64,000 nucleotides of DNA from Lachancea dasiensis (Eukaryota > Ascomycota > Saccharomycetes > Saccharomycetales > Saccharomycetaceae), in NCBI GenBank assembly GCA_900074725.1, contig LT598458.1, forward strand, positions 186,001 to 250,000, read 5' to 3'. The notes beneath the pieces are model-generated. The model was not told the origin of the DNA and ran no database searches. It saw only the letters and a list, made by a program, of their open reading frames with translations. Made by a program: the position numbers and the translations under genes. Of this stretch, positions 9,580 through 19,259 are shown in pieces. Every line of letters begins with the position of its first letter. Positions within the stretch are counted from its first letter, which is position 1.

Positions 9580-11433
9580 ATGGCTGCGGATAATAGCGAC
9601 GAGCCCCAAAGATCTAATCCTGAACCTCCGGCACGGCCACCGTCACTTCTTTCTAATCTCAATCCCAGTGCTACCAGAAACATTAGGGTTACTATTCAGT
9701 ATGCAGTTCTAGACCATCGAAGGCTTAATCCCGATGGCAACGAGCCTAATGAAAGTTTGAGCAGAGTTCCTTTTGTGTTGAACTTTACTGATGTACCCTC
9801 TAGCGCCACGCAAGAGCGACTCGAACAAGTTGTAGCTTTGGCTTCGAACGTGGCGATAGGCCGCCTGCATCGCAGATACAGCCGCCCGAAGGGTATCACC
9901 AAAGAGGCTTTCGAAAAATTGCCGGTAGTAAAGCTGGCCGAGGTTGGCCAGAGTAGTTGCAGCATCTGCTATGAAGATTTTGTCGAGGAGATTGAGGACT
10001 CGAAAATAGATGGCAAAGAAGGTAGAAAGCGCAACCAGGAATCAGAAGGCGATGCTGATCGTGAGTCCAGTGAAGCGAAAAGAGCGAGGTTGACTAATGC
10101 TTTTGATACAAATGAGCCACCTTCAGAACTACCAGCCCAGAGCGCTGCAGAACCATCATCTGACTACAAGAATTCTACAAGTGAAAGTTACAAGCATTCT
10201 CCAGTTCAACTACAATGCAACCACATATTCGGTCGCGAGTGCATTCGGGAATGGACTAAAGAACACAACTCATGCCCGATCTGTAGAGCTAGTATTGTAC
10301 AGGCGGATGGCTTAAGTGACTCCGTCAACAGCGCGGAAGAGGATGAGGAAAATCTCTTGGATCAACAAACTTTCGAGAGGATTAGGACTATACTCTACGG
10401 CCCAACACCCAATGGTATGAGTCAGCAAACGACGTCGAATACTAATTTTAATGCAAGTACAGATACCGGTACAAATACAAATGCGACCACGACCACGACC
10501 ACAAACACTACATCAAACACAACCATAAACACTGACGCAAATGCTATCTCCAATGAGGACTCGCCTGCGCCCTCAGGTGCTTGGCCGGAAACCATGGGAC
10601 CCTCGGCCAACATTTTCATCTTGAGATCATCTCAACTCCCTGCTGCGAGTAGTTCCGGCCAAACTGCGAACTCCAACGTAAGTCAGTCTGCATCCAATAC
10701 TCTTCACATCCCCGCTACCCCCGTGACGAGTCCTCCATTGGTGTTAGACGTTATGAGACCGGGCGGCATAGGAACTCTTCCTATTTCATTCGTTGCTATT
10801 CGTCGAAGAGATTCGAACCAGCAACAAGACACAGAAGGTAGCAATGATAGCGCAAACGCCCCCAGTGAAACGACGACGCATCTGCCTGACGGAGACCGAA
10901 GCACAACCAGCACTACCTTCGGACCAAATTCTACTGCAAGATCTGCTTCAGGGGCGGACCGCCCTATGGATTCAAGCCGTATCATGACATTGGTAGACCA
11001 CATTTTAGGCTTGCCCAACAGACAACAACTGAACCCGTCAATGCCCACAGCGTTGTCAGGGGACCTTCCGGAGCAACTTGGCACCGCTGCTGTTTCCGAT
11101 GCCACGGTCTCGGGTGGTGGCGAAGAAGGGGCGCAAATGGAAAGCGCTGCCACCCGGCGCGGTTTCATTTTCAACAGCATTCTTGGTTTTGCTCGGAATT
11201 TGGGCAATCTCAATGAAAATTGGCGTAGTTCTCCCAACGGCCAAACTTCGAATGAGTTATTCAATACCGGTGTGGCTAGCCAGAGAACCGATGACGGGGT
11301 GTCAACAATGACGTTCAATGGCGAAATGCCTTCTCCTCCATCACAGCGCTCCAGCTCTCAAGGGAGGAATGATGAAGCTGCATCGAATTCCAATACTCAA
11401 CAAGGTTCTGGCCAGCCCGACACTTCCCTATGA
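9580..11433 (+). CDS. SAN1: SAN1, nuclear protein-quality-control ubiquitin ligase
   Basis: The protein has 617 residues from the ATG at 9580 (S. cerevisiae San1 is 610). The frame is open for 33 further codons upstream but only from a TTG. The RING domain is split as in yeast San1: CSICYEDF starts at residue 127, then about 80 acidic, Lys-rich residues intervene, then CNHIFGRECIREW at 213 and CPIC at 232. Everything outside the RING is low complexity: Thr/Asn-rich near 290-330, then Ser-, Gln- and Gly-rich to the end. San1 uses such disordered arms to recognise misfolded nuclear proteins directly, so the disorder fits the role. PEX7 follows on the same strand, as in the YDR143C-YDR142C pair. 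A 204-codon antisense frame inside the gene is a shadow. Confidence 0.93.
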   Translation: MAADNSDEPQRSNPEPPARPPSLLSNLNPSATRNIRVTIQYAVLDHRRLNPDGNEPNESLSRVPFVLNFTDVPSSATQERLEQVVALASNVAIGRLHRRYSRPKGITKEAFEKLPVVKLAEVGQSSCSICYEDFVEEIEDSKIDGKEGRKRNQESEGDADRESSEAKRARLTNAFDTNEPPSELPAQSAAEPSSDYKNSTSESYKHSPVQLQCNHIFGRECIREWTKEHNSCPICRASIVQADGLSDSVNSAEEDEENLLDQQTFERIRTILYGPTPNGMSQQTTSNTNFNASTDTGTNTNATTTTTTNTTSNTTINTDANAISNEDSPAPSGAWPETMGPSANIFILRSSQLPAASSSGQTANSNVSQSASNTLHIPATPVTSPPLVLDVMRPGGIGTLPISFVAIRRRDSNQQQDTEGSNDSANAPSETTTHLPDGDRSTTSTTFGPNSTARSASGADRPMDSSRIMTLVDHILGLPNRQQLNPSMPTALSGDLPEQLGTAAVSDATVSGGGEEGAQMESAATRRGFIFNSILGFARNLGNLNENWRSSPNGQTSNELFNTGVASQRTDDGVSTMTFNGEMPSPPSQRSSSQGRNDEAASNSNTQQGSGQPDTSL

Positions 11434-11668
11434 AGCGTCAACAATCTTCTCATATGTAACATCGTCACAACGTGCTCAGAATATCTCTAATGCATATTAA
11501 TAATGTCATCCTTTCAATTTATTTCAGTATATAGCTGATTATCTTGTTCGGCTTCCAATTGTTGAATTAATAGTTTCTCTCTCTATTGCAGAACTACTCA
11601 AAAACCTTACTTGACGATGGCTCTCTGATGAACAAACAAAGAAGTAAAGTAAAACTATAAGATTCACC

Positions 11669-12775
11669 ATGTTGAGGTACCATATGCAAGGCTTTAGTGG
11701 GTATGGCATCCAATACTCACCTTTTTTTGATAATAAGATAGCTGTAGCTTCAGGTTCCAACTTTGGCCTAGTCGGAAACGGTAAATTGTTCATCTTAGAC
11801 ATCGATAACAAGGGTAGAATGATGGAAAGCAAATCGTTCCTGACTCAGGATGGGTTGTTCGATGTGGCGTGGAATGAACTGCACGAAAGCCAGGTCTTAG
11901 TGGCTCAAGGAGATGGGACTTTGAGACTTTTTGATATAATGCTCAATGACTACCCCATAGCTGTCTTTCACGAGCACAGTAAGGAGGTCCTAAGTTGCAA
12001 TTGGAACCTCATCAATAAGCACCTTTTTGTAAGCAGCTCATGGGATGGTTCAATCAAGGTTTGGTCCCCGGCCCGAAGCTCGAGTTTGACTACTCTGGCA
12101 CCTCGCCCTAATAATGCAGTGCATAACAACCTTCACCCATCAAAAAATGTTCCTATTTCTAGCCAAAAGCAGCACAATGCGCTTACTAAAAACAAAAAAT
12201 GTATATACCAAGCCCAATTCTCGCCCCACGACCCCAACTCTGTCATGGGCTGCTGCAGTAATTCCTATGTTACGTTGTTCGACCTGCGACAACCGTCAAA
12301 CTCTAACCAATACAGCTTTCTAGCACATGCCGGAATGGAAACTCTGGCGTGCGATTTCAATAAGTACCGACCCTATATCGTGGCCACTGGTGGTGTCGAT
12401 AATATGATTAAAATCTGGGATCTCCGAATGGTAAGGAAAATGAGCATAAATTCACGTCAACCCATGAGCGTTAACGAAATAGGTGGCCATGACTTGCCCG
12501 TGCGCAAGCTTTCATGGTCTCCTCATCATTCAGATATCTTACTTTCCACATCCTACGATATGACTTGTAAAGTGTGGCACGACCTCAGTGTTGAAAACGG
12601 TAAACCAACGGGTAAAACTAACAGCGTAGACCCGGCTAAGGGATGTCGGCTTGTGTTTCCTCACCACACTGAATTTGTTTTTGGTGCTGACTGGAGCCTA
12701 TGGGGCCAACCAGGGTATGTCGCTTCAACCTCCTGGGACGGAAATGTTTGCGTATGGTACGCATTTAGTGGATAA
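11669..12775 (+). CDS. PEX7: PEX7, PTS2 import receptor (WD40)
   Basis: A 368-residue WD40 protein whose N-terminus MLRYHMQGFSGYGIQYSPFF is nearly identical to S. cerevisiae Pex7 (375 residues). Blades are visible as LFDVAWNELHESQVLVAQGDG, VSSSWDGSIKVWSP, ATGGVDNMIKIWDLR, LSTSYDMTCKVWHD and the terminal STSWDGNVCVWYAFSG. Pex7 binds the N-terminal PTS2 signal of peroxisomal matrix proteins such as thiolase and delivers them with a Pex18/21-type co-receptor. An inter-blade insertion (SSSLTTLAPRPNNAVHNNLH, about residues 135-170) is longer than in a minimal WD40 ring. The gene is in line with SAN1 and tail-to-tail with the VPS37 gene, with about 20 bp between stops. Confidence 0.97.
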   Translation: MLRYHMQGFSGYGIQYSPFFDNKIAVASGSNFGLVGNGKLFILDIDNKGRMMESKSFLTQDGLFDVAWNELHESQVLVAQGDGTLRLFDIMLNDYPIAVFHEHSKEVLSCNWNLINKHLFVSSSWDGSIKVWSPARSSSLTTLAPRPNNAVHNNLHPSKNVPISSQKQHNALTKNKKCIYQAQFSPHDPNSVMGCCSNSYVTLFDLRQPSNSNQYSFLAHAGMETLACDFNKYRPYIVATGGVDNMIKIWDLRMVRKMSINSRQPMSVNEIGGHDLPVRKLSWSPHHSDILLSTSYDMTCKVWHDLSVENGKPTGKTNSVDPAKGCRLVFPHHTEFVFGADWSLWGQPGYVASTSWDGNVCVWYAFSG

Positions 12776-12794
12776 CTTCATTCACTTTTGTCGA

Positions 12795-13325
12795 TTAGTC
12801 AGTGTGCTGCCAAGAGTGTAGTAACCCACGCTTAACATGGTATTGTTGTCTTAATTTCACATGTCGCTGGATGAATTGATCGATAGGTAAGTCATTTTTG
12901 GATTCTAAGGCGGTGGCTTGTGATTCTAGCATTGACAGTTCGACCTCCGTCTTGTTTTCCATAGCATCATTGCCGTAAGTAGTAGAAATCAAGTGGTTCA
13001 GTTCCTCCCTGTAGGACTCGTGTTCTTTCTGCAAATTATTAACGTCATCCAAAAGCGAAGACAACTGTTCTTTGCGCGCTTCAAGTACCTCGAACTCTTG
13101 CGACAGTTCTTGGAGCTCCGTTTTGAGTTTTTCGCAACCAGTTTGAATATCCGAGCATCCTTCAAATCTCACGACATAATCTTTAAGATGGTCTCCGTAA
13201 ATTGACGATAGATCCTCAAGAGTGCTTAGAGGCAAAAGGTTCGTATTGTCTGGTAACGGATAATTGCTGTTACGCGTATCTGGAATATTTTGATTAGGTT
13301 TCGGGGGCAGTTCGGGTTTACTCAT
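12795..13325 (-). CDS. SRN2: VPS37/SRN2, ESCRT-I subunit
   Basis: The reading frame begins with a TTG at 13382; the first ATG is at 13325, giving 176 residues beginning MSKPELPPKPNQNIP. The protein has a proline-rich N-terminus, a central coiled coil (about 60-120, with LKTELQELSQEFEVLEARKEQL) and a C-terminal Mod(r) signature, LPIDQFIQRHVKLRQQYHVK. S. cerevisiae Srn2 is 213 residues, so this one is a little short at the N-terminus. In ESCRT-I (Vps23, Vps28, Vps37, Mvb12) it contributes to the long stalk and sorts ubiquitinated cargo into multivesicular endosomes. Its S. cerevisiae place is YLR119W, so it marks the YLR-side component of the interleaved order between PEX7 and DOP1. The neighbouring YLR118C (APT1) is absent here. 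Confidence 0.85.
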   Translation of the reverse strand: MSKPELPPKPNQNIPDTRNSNYPLPDNTNLLPLSTLEDLSSIYGDHLKDYVVRFEGCSDIQTGCEKLKTELQELSQEFEVLEARKEQLSSLLDDVNNLQKEHESYREELNHLISTTYGNDAMENKTEVELSMLESQATALESKNDLPIDQFIQRHVKLRQQYHVKRGLLHSWQHTD

Positions 13326-14207
13326 ACCAAATGAACAACTACTTTTGAAAGGTTGATGGAAGTCTCCACCTCTGGCCCACAATCATATTATGTGTACAGC
13401 CGTTTTCAATGATTTTGAGAGTAACTGCTGAGCTGTATCATTGACGGTGATATTTGAAGGCGGTGGGCCGCGTTGTCCTCCTGTGTCGCGTGGTAAGCGC
13501 ACTACAACAATTCGTTTTTGTCAATTGCAGTCGAAGCTAGGTTGCTGAAGAGCTCGTTCAAATCATTCATAGACATTGCGGATATTGTCCCGCATCTAAC
13601 AATGGACCTGGTGTCAAAGGGAGACTCCACACTTTCCTCAGGATTGACTCGACTACAGGAACAGTATGTCCATGTATTACAGTACCATCATTTCTACAAA
13701 TTTCGGGAGGAAAAATTTGGGTGCACTAAGGGCTAGAAGATTTAACAGGTCCACCTTTTTGAGCATCCAGATTAGTGAGCCTGTTGGTGAGGTCAGTGCC
13801 AGGTCAATTCTTTGTATATATGTATACCACTGTCCTCCGCTGGATTGGTCATCTTGCCCATTCTCCTTTTACTGACGTTGTCGATATCACTTCTCACTAA
13901 TCTGACACCGCATGGTGTTCATCATCCTCTTTCCTTCATATATGTTAGATAACGATTTGAAGGTCTAATAAAGCTCCCAAATTTGCTTAAATGCAAACTA
14001 TGGGAGTGTGTGCTTAAAAGAGCTGAAGAGATAGTAATAGTTTTAGGTTGGGCACTAGCGTGAGACACGTGATGTAATCTACCTCTTGTGGTCTACTCGT
14101 TAATAATGCGGAAATCTAACGAGACGGCCATATACCTACGAAAACGGCCTAACCAAACTACCACCAGGATCAATCGTCCGACCGTGTCGTTAATTGAGCA
14201 ATTGACA
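13326..14207. other. Intergenic, divergent promoters of SRN2 and DOP1
   Basis: About 0.8 kb between the SRN2 ATG and the preferred DOP1 ATG. A CACGTG E-box (Cbf1/Tye7-type core) lies at 14066-14071. A plus-strand frame at 13518-13736 ends HVLQYHHFYKFREEKFG but starts only with TTG and matches nothing I know. I do not call a gene. Confidence 0.55.
14066..14071. promoter_or_regulatory. CACGTG E-box upstream of DOP1
   Basis: A palindromic CACGTG, the core site of yeast basic helix-loop-helix factors such as Cbf1, Pho4 and Tye7. It lies 35 bp before the first in-frame ATG and 137 bp before the conserved DOP1 ATG. This spacing favours the downstream ATG as the real start. Function is inferred from the motif alone. 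Confidence 0.4.
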
Positions 14208-17200
14208 ATGTCAGTGCCGTTGAAACCGCTGTCAATCGACTTTCATAACAGGCAGCTGGATTCAAAACAGAAGAAGTTTCACGCTAACATTGAAAGAGCT
14301 TTACAGCATTTCGATTCCGTGACGGAATGGGCAGATTATATTGCTAGCTTAGGTAAACTTTTGAAGGCGCTTCAGAGTTGGACACCGCAATTTCAGAACG
14401 TGAAGTATTACGTGCCGTTTCCCTACCAAGTGAGTAGACGGTTGTCGTCATCCTTGTCCCCTAACCTGCCCTCTGGTGTACATTTGAAGACCATTGAAGT
14501 CTACAGCTTCATCTTCAGCAAAATAGGAATCGATTCTTTGAGTAGAGAATGCAATATTTGGGTACCTGGAATCCTACCTCTTATGTCTTACGCTTCGATA
14601 ACGGTGAAAGGACCTTTGATTGAGCTCTACGAAGATTACCTGAATCAGCTCTCTCCCTCTGCGTTGCGTTTGCTCATCAAGCCACTATTGGCTAGTCTGT
14701 TCCCTGATATTGATGATGAGAGCAGCGAATCGCAACCTGCCACCCTCAATCTTTTGGAGACCCTTCGAGAAAATATAGCAGACGAACCACTTTTCTGGCA
14801 GAGCTGCTTTATGGTGATAATCAATAACAAAGAGAGAAGACTCGGCGGCCTCGCATGGCTAACCAAATATCTTCCTTCTCTCAATGCGGTACCTCACAAA
14901 GTTCAGAGAAACAAGACTGGAGCGGATACTTCGCAACGGACCGCTGAATCAGTTCAAGATTCACCCAAACTTAAACGTCAATCAGCTCTGGATTTGTTAC
15001 TCCCTGCAGCCAAGGACGTTATACATCCAGAACCGGGCTTACTGATGCGGTGTCTGTTATGTTGCTTAGAAGAGGACAACGAATTACTTATAAAGAGAGG
15101 CATTTTAGACCTTCTGCTCCAACGCGTTAACCTCGACTCACCTGTTCTTCAAGAACTGTCTTCTAGTTCCGATCGAAATCTTTTAATGATGAGCTGTTGC
15201 AAAACTATGTTAACAAGAGACATGTCCATTAGTAGAAGAATATGGAATTGGCTATTAGGGCCGGCATCCATTGGAGAAAAGTCTCAAAAGCAAGCAATCG
15301 ATTCAAACGACTACTTTTCGCGTTATGGAGAAAAAATGCTAGAGTCCGGCCTTCGATTGATGATAGATCAAGAGGATGAAGCGCCAGATGCCTACAAAAT
15401 CTGCCTGGCTGTTATGGACCGGTGGGAAATTGCATCTCGCATTATACCGATAACATTCATCCCACTCATATCAGCTGCATACCAATTTCGATCTAATAAT
15501 ATCATCATGAAAAATGCGTCTGCGTTCTTTGATGCAGTTGAAACCAACATAATTTGCAGTCACCTCTTCGAGACTGCAGTTCTGCGAAAAGACCTCAACC
15601 TTCTCAAATTCATCCTTTGTAATTTCAAAATCGGACATGATGAAGAAATAATAATTCGCCATTTACCACTGCTGTTACTGGCGATCCTTTGTCGGCAAAG
15701 CGACTTTGATGACGCTATGTTTTTAACGGTATGTGACATTTTGATAAACTTTATTCCGGAGCGTGCCTACCTTCCTGTCGAACATTCAAGCTTCTGTTCG
15801 GAAGCCGAGCGAGAAATGCCGGACGTGTTTTCTTCCATAGAACGTTTTTATTCAAGGTTTTTGGGAACGGCATCGGTCACACACTTGAATGAGTCATCAG
15901 ACTCAGGCCCTCCTTTCTCAACAGAAGACTTGACGTTTTTGATATTTTCAAAATTACAAACTTGCCTTTTATCCTACTCCAAAGAAGCATGCAATTTCAA
16001 TATCTGTGCAGACGTATTTGTGACCTTTATTGATAAAGTCCCTAAAACTTACGAGGAAGAGAAACGTATAGGAGCTTATGGTGCAGGTGAAATTGCCAGC
16101 AATTGTTTGGTACGGCCTATTATCAAACAGCTATTTGACTCCAAACAAGTCCTAGAATCTGGTTCTAATGAATCTATTTTTGGGTGGATTGCAATTTACA
16201 ACAAGTACTTAGCAATCGAGCTTTCAGTGATGGAGGCCGCTATGTTAAGCAAGACGCTGGTTAAGGGCCTTTGGCCATACTTGGTGGCTTCTAATACGCA
16301 AATTGAAGCAGTCAAAAGCTTGGACGAATTGTTTACATGTCACCAAGGAAAGTATTTAGAAAGCGCACTTTCATTCGCTTTTGTCCAAGAATCAGATATC
16401 AACATTAAAATAAGTGCACTTGACGCACTCTGGATTCACTCCGAAAATGTTGTGTGTTTGGCTCGAAGACCGCTGGAGCTAGTCTTGGATGAGCTATTTG
16501 ACGACCAAACTCCAAGCTATCTATGCGTTTCGCGATGGGTGTCGGGAGTCATCAAGCAAGGTCATTCGAAGAGGCTCTTCCATATACTTTGTGAAAATCT
16601 CTTGAAGCATTGTTTGCTCCAAAAGTCTTCGTTAGATGAACTGGATGACACTGACTCATTTGTTTACTACTGCCAAATTCTCATTAATACCTTGCAAGTT
16701 GATCATTCGCTCGTGTTGAAGTCTTTTAAGGCGGAACAGACTTCATTAGAGCACACGGAAGATTGGGAAGGTGAAGACATTTCTAACTACAAAAACCTTG
16801 CGATTGCAGTTTCAATCAAGTTTTTGAAAATCAAGAATACTACAGGCTCTAGTGTTCAAACTGTTCTAACCATGCTGGACATTCTTCTTGACAGTACAGA
16901 ACAAGACTTTCAGAATATCGTTACCTTCCTCCTGGATATAACCAGCAAAACATTCAATGCTTCAAGTCAAGAGTCAGATCTAATATGTGTCTCTCTGATG
17001 GGCATCATCTCAAAGGTTCTCGCTTTATCGTATCGTGAGCAGATTAGGTTGGGTATTCTCGCAGACCACAACTCTCACCTCAGATATATCGATTTTCTAG
17101 TGACAGGGGTTTCTGATATGAGAAGACCTCTAATCATAAATTCCTATGTCAAACTTTTGTCAGAAAGTCTAGTTTACTTCCAAAGTTCGATATATTCGAT

Positions 17201-19259
17201 CATTTTGCCCTTGACAACCTCAATCACAGGTTGTATAAAGACACTGTTTGACGGTGGTAATGAAAAAGGCGAAAATTTCCAATCAATAGCCTATCTCCTC
17301 AATGGACTACAGGAGCTCATGGAGATTTCTCATAGCTACCTTTCGGCGGAGGAGAGTGGTGGGCATATAGGAGCGGCCCCTTCTAGAAACGAATTTTTAC
17401 AAAATATGGTCGCCAATGTGTTCTCTAACGACACAAGTGGTAATGACGCTAGGCTTCGACATGAGCGCGAAATTGTGGTTCAATCTTATAAACTAGTCGT
17501 CCATTGTTGTCTAGATATTTGGAATTGGGCACACTTACAATCAAAAAGTCAAGGCTTCGAAAAATCTGAATTGGAGGCAGGTCTTTTTCAAGATTCTTCA
17601 CATCATCAAGCATACAAATATAAGTCGCACTCTAAAAAGCTTCTGAGTGCACTTTTCACATTAGAACCCTTAGAAGTCCTAGAAGAGCTGATTTCGTTGC
17701 ATCCCGATAACATTAGCCTGACGTTAATCCAATCACTCGACGGGAACAAACCCATACTTACTCTCCCCCATCTGTTTCAGGCCATCGTCTACCGCTGTAA
17801 TAAGCTTTCAGCGGTTAACTTCTCTAACACGACCGCATCGAAGGTCTCGCCCAATCCCCTTTTAATTAATCAACTAAGTGCCAATACCTTGCTCAAATTT
17901 ATGTTGAATTATATGACCGAGCTTGAAAGCGCCGCTGTTGAAGACTTCTACGGGGATTTTTTGTTGTTCATAAAAGAGATCTCAAATTCTCCTCAGCATT
18001 ACAAGAATCTATCACCTTTGTTGTTGAGGATGGTTGCTTTGATATCTGACAAAGTTCATCATTCAAGATTTGGGGAAGAGAGAAAGGTCAAAAGAGAGCT
18101 CTCTGATACGTGTAGTAAGTATCTTCAAGGTGCATTGGCCGAGGAAGTCAACCCCCTTAGCTTGGAGGTTTATCGCAACCTGAAGTTTGTCTGCTCGAGA
18201 CTCAAGTACATCGTTGTGGACTATCCATTAGGAGACAAGTTTAATTCCTGCCTTTCTACTATAATTCAATCTGCGATCAGTCCAGTTTTCAAAAAGCAAC
18301 AAGGGAAGACGATACCAGCGCATGTCATTGATTTGCTGTATACAGTCTCGCAGATGGCAAGCAAAGTCAAGGCCTTCAAATCATTGATTAACGACGCATT
18401 CGTCAGTGACAAGAAGTTTGCATTATTCGAAACGCATCCATTATGGAGCAAGATTGTTTTCGAATGGTCGAATTATGCCGATAATAAGGAAAGACTCATG
18501 ATTGATTTACTTGCATCTATAAGCACGAAAAGCAACGCGATCGGGCCAAATATCAATCCGTTCACCGCTTGGAGTGACTCGGAGATTGAAATCAAATGTC
18601 ACGACATGGTGCGCATCAGTTACTTGTTGCTCATCTCCCCTCGGGACTATTATCTACTGAATTTCAAGACTGTGATGGTTCAATTAGAGCAAAATTTGAT
18701 GTCAGAAGATCCTAAAATTCGATCGTGTTGCTATTTGTTATTGAGATGTGTTTCACTGCAGTTTTCACCTCTCCATTTTGCGGAGTATTGGAGCATGCTT
18801 TCATACCACTTACAGACTGGCTTACAAAAATTCTACGAAAGCTTACAAATGCAGCAAGACACCGATGCAAACGTTGTACTACAGTTAGCGAAATGCATTG
18901 ATTTGATTTTGACCCTGAACTTTGAAGAGTTTTCAGCGAGCTACGAATGGCTTTTTGTCATCGATACCATAAATTGCATCTACAAGACTGATCCGTATAT
19001 CAGCTTGGCCGACGAAATTAGCGATTGCAAGGATTTCATGAAAAGTGAGGCCAGTGAATTTGAACTAGCGGACCACTCCAAGCATCGAGCCCCATTGCTG
19101 AGAGGTATTCGAGATATTCAAACCCATACGCAGTTAAGAAAATTCTTCTTGACTCTAAGCTACGCCCATTATGAACAAATGTATTCTCTCGAAAAACCGG
19201 ATGAAAGTACTTGTCGTGACGATGTTTTTGGGGATATCTTCGCTTTTATTGCGGGTTAG
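14208..19259 (+). CDS. DOP1: DOP1, Golgi-endosome trafficking scaffold (Dopey family)
   Basis: A very large protein, 1683 residues from the ATG at 14208 (S. cerevisiae Dop1 has 1698). The N-terminal Dopey domain is strongly conserved: LDSKQKKFHANIERAL, WADYIASLGKLLKALQSW and the stretch around VSRRLSSSLSPNLP and GVHLKTIEVYSFIF. The rest is alpha-helical repeat with a leucine-rich C-terminus. Dop1 works with the flippase regulator Mon2 and Neo1 at the Golgi and endosomes, and is essential in S. cerevisiae. A further in-frame ATG lies at 14106, giving 34 extra basic residues. I prefer 14208 because family conservation begins at SVPLKPLSIDF and an E-box sits just 35 bp before 14106. The stop codon overlaps the stop of MTQ2 on the other strand. 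Confidence 0.95.
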   Translation: MSVPLKPLSIDFHNRQLDSKQKKFHANIERALQHFDSVTEWADYIASLGKLLKALQSWTPQFQNVKYYVPFPYQVSRRLSSSLSPNLPSGVHLKTIEVYSFIFSKIGIDSLSRECNIWVPGILPLMSYASITVKGPLIELYEDYLNQLSPSALRLLIKPLLASLFPDIDDESSESQPATLNLLETLRENIADEPLFWQSCFMVIINNKERRLGGLAWLTKYLPSLNAVPHKVQRNKTGADTSQRTAESVQDSPKLKRQSALDLLLPAAKDVIHPEPGLLMRCLLCCLEEDNELLIKRGILDLLLQRVNLDSPVLQELSSSSDRNLLMMSCCKTMLTRDMSISRRIWNWLLGPASIGEKSQKQAIDSNDYFSRYGEKMLESGLRLMIDQEDEAPDAYKICLAVMDRWEIASRIIPITFIPLISAAYQFRSNNIIMKNASAFFDAVETNIICSHLFETAVLRKDLNLLKFILCNFKIGHDEEIIIRHLPLLLLAILCRQSDFDDAMFLTVCDILINFIPERAYLPVEHSSFCSEAEREMPDVFSSIERFYSRFLGTASVTHLNESSDSGPPFSTEDLTFLIFSKLQTCLLSYSKEACNFNICADVFVTFIDKVPKTYEEEKRIGAYGAGEIASNCLVRPIIKQLFDSKQVLESGSNESIFGWIAIYNKYLAIELSVMEAAMLSKTLVKGLWPYLVASNTQIEAVKSLDELFTCHQGKYLESALSFAFVQESDINIKISALDALWIHSENVVCLARRPLELVLDELFDDQTPSYLCVSRWVSGVIKQGHSKRLFHILCENLLKHCLLQKSSLDELDDTDSFVYYCQILINTLQVDHSLVLKSFKAEQTSLEHTEDWEGEDISNYKNLAIAVSIKFLKIKNTTGSSVQTVLTMLDILLDSTEQDFQNIVTFLLDITSKTFNASSQESDLICVSLMGIISKVLALSYREQIRLGILADHNSHLRYIDFLVTGVSDMRRPLIINSYVKLLSESLVYFQSSIYSIILPLTTSITGCIKTLFDGGNEKGENFQSIAYLLNGLQELMEISHSYLSAEESGGHIGAAPSRNEFLQNMVANVFSNDTSGNDARLRHEREIVVQSYKLVVHCCLDIWNWAHLQSKSQGFEKSELEAGLFQDSSHHQAYKYKSHSKKLLSALFTLEPLEVLEELISLHPDNISLTLIQSLDGNKPILTLPHLFQAIVYRCNKLSAVNFSNTTASKVSPNPLLINQLSANTLLKFMLNYMTELESAAVEDFYGDFLLFIKEISNSPQHYKNLSPLLLRMVALISDKVHHSRFGEERKVKRELSDTCSKYLQGALAEEVNPLSLEVYRNLKFVCSRLKYIVVDYPLGDKFNSCLSTIIQSAISPVFKKQQGKTIPAHVIDLLYTVSQMASKVKAFKSLINDAFVSDKKFALFETHPLWSKIVFEWSNYADNKERLMIDLLASISTKSNAIGPNINPFTAWSDSEIEIKCHDMVRISYLLLISPRDYYLLNFKTVMVQLEQNLMSEDPKIRSCCYLLLRCVSLQFSPLHFAEYWSMLSYHLQTGLQKFYESLQMQQDTDANVVLQLAKCIDLILTLNFEEFSASYEWLFVIDTINCIYKTDPYISLADEISDCKDFMKSEASEFELADHSKHRAPLLRGIRDIQTHTQLRKFFLTLSYAHYEQMYSLEKPDESTCRDDVFGDIFAFIAG

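Noticed and set aside
10704-11318. 204-codon open frame antisense to SAN1
   Set aside because: It lies wholly inside the low-complexity coding part of SAN1, has no motif and is best explained as a shadow frame.
13518-13736. 72-codon frame upstream of DOP1
   Set aside because: Starts with TTG, no plausible first exon with good splice sites, no recognised family.
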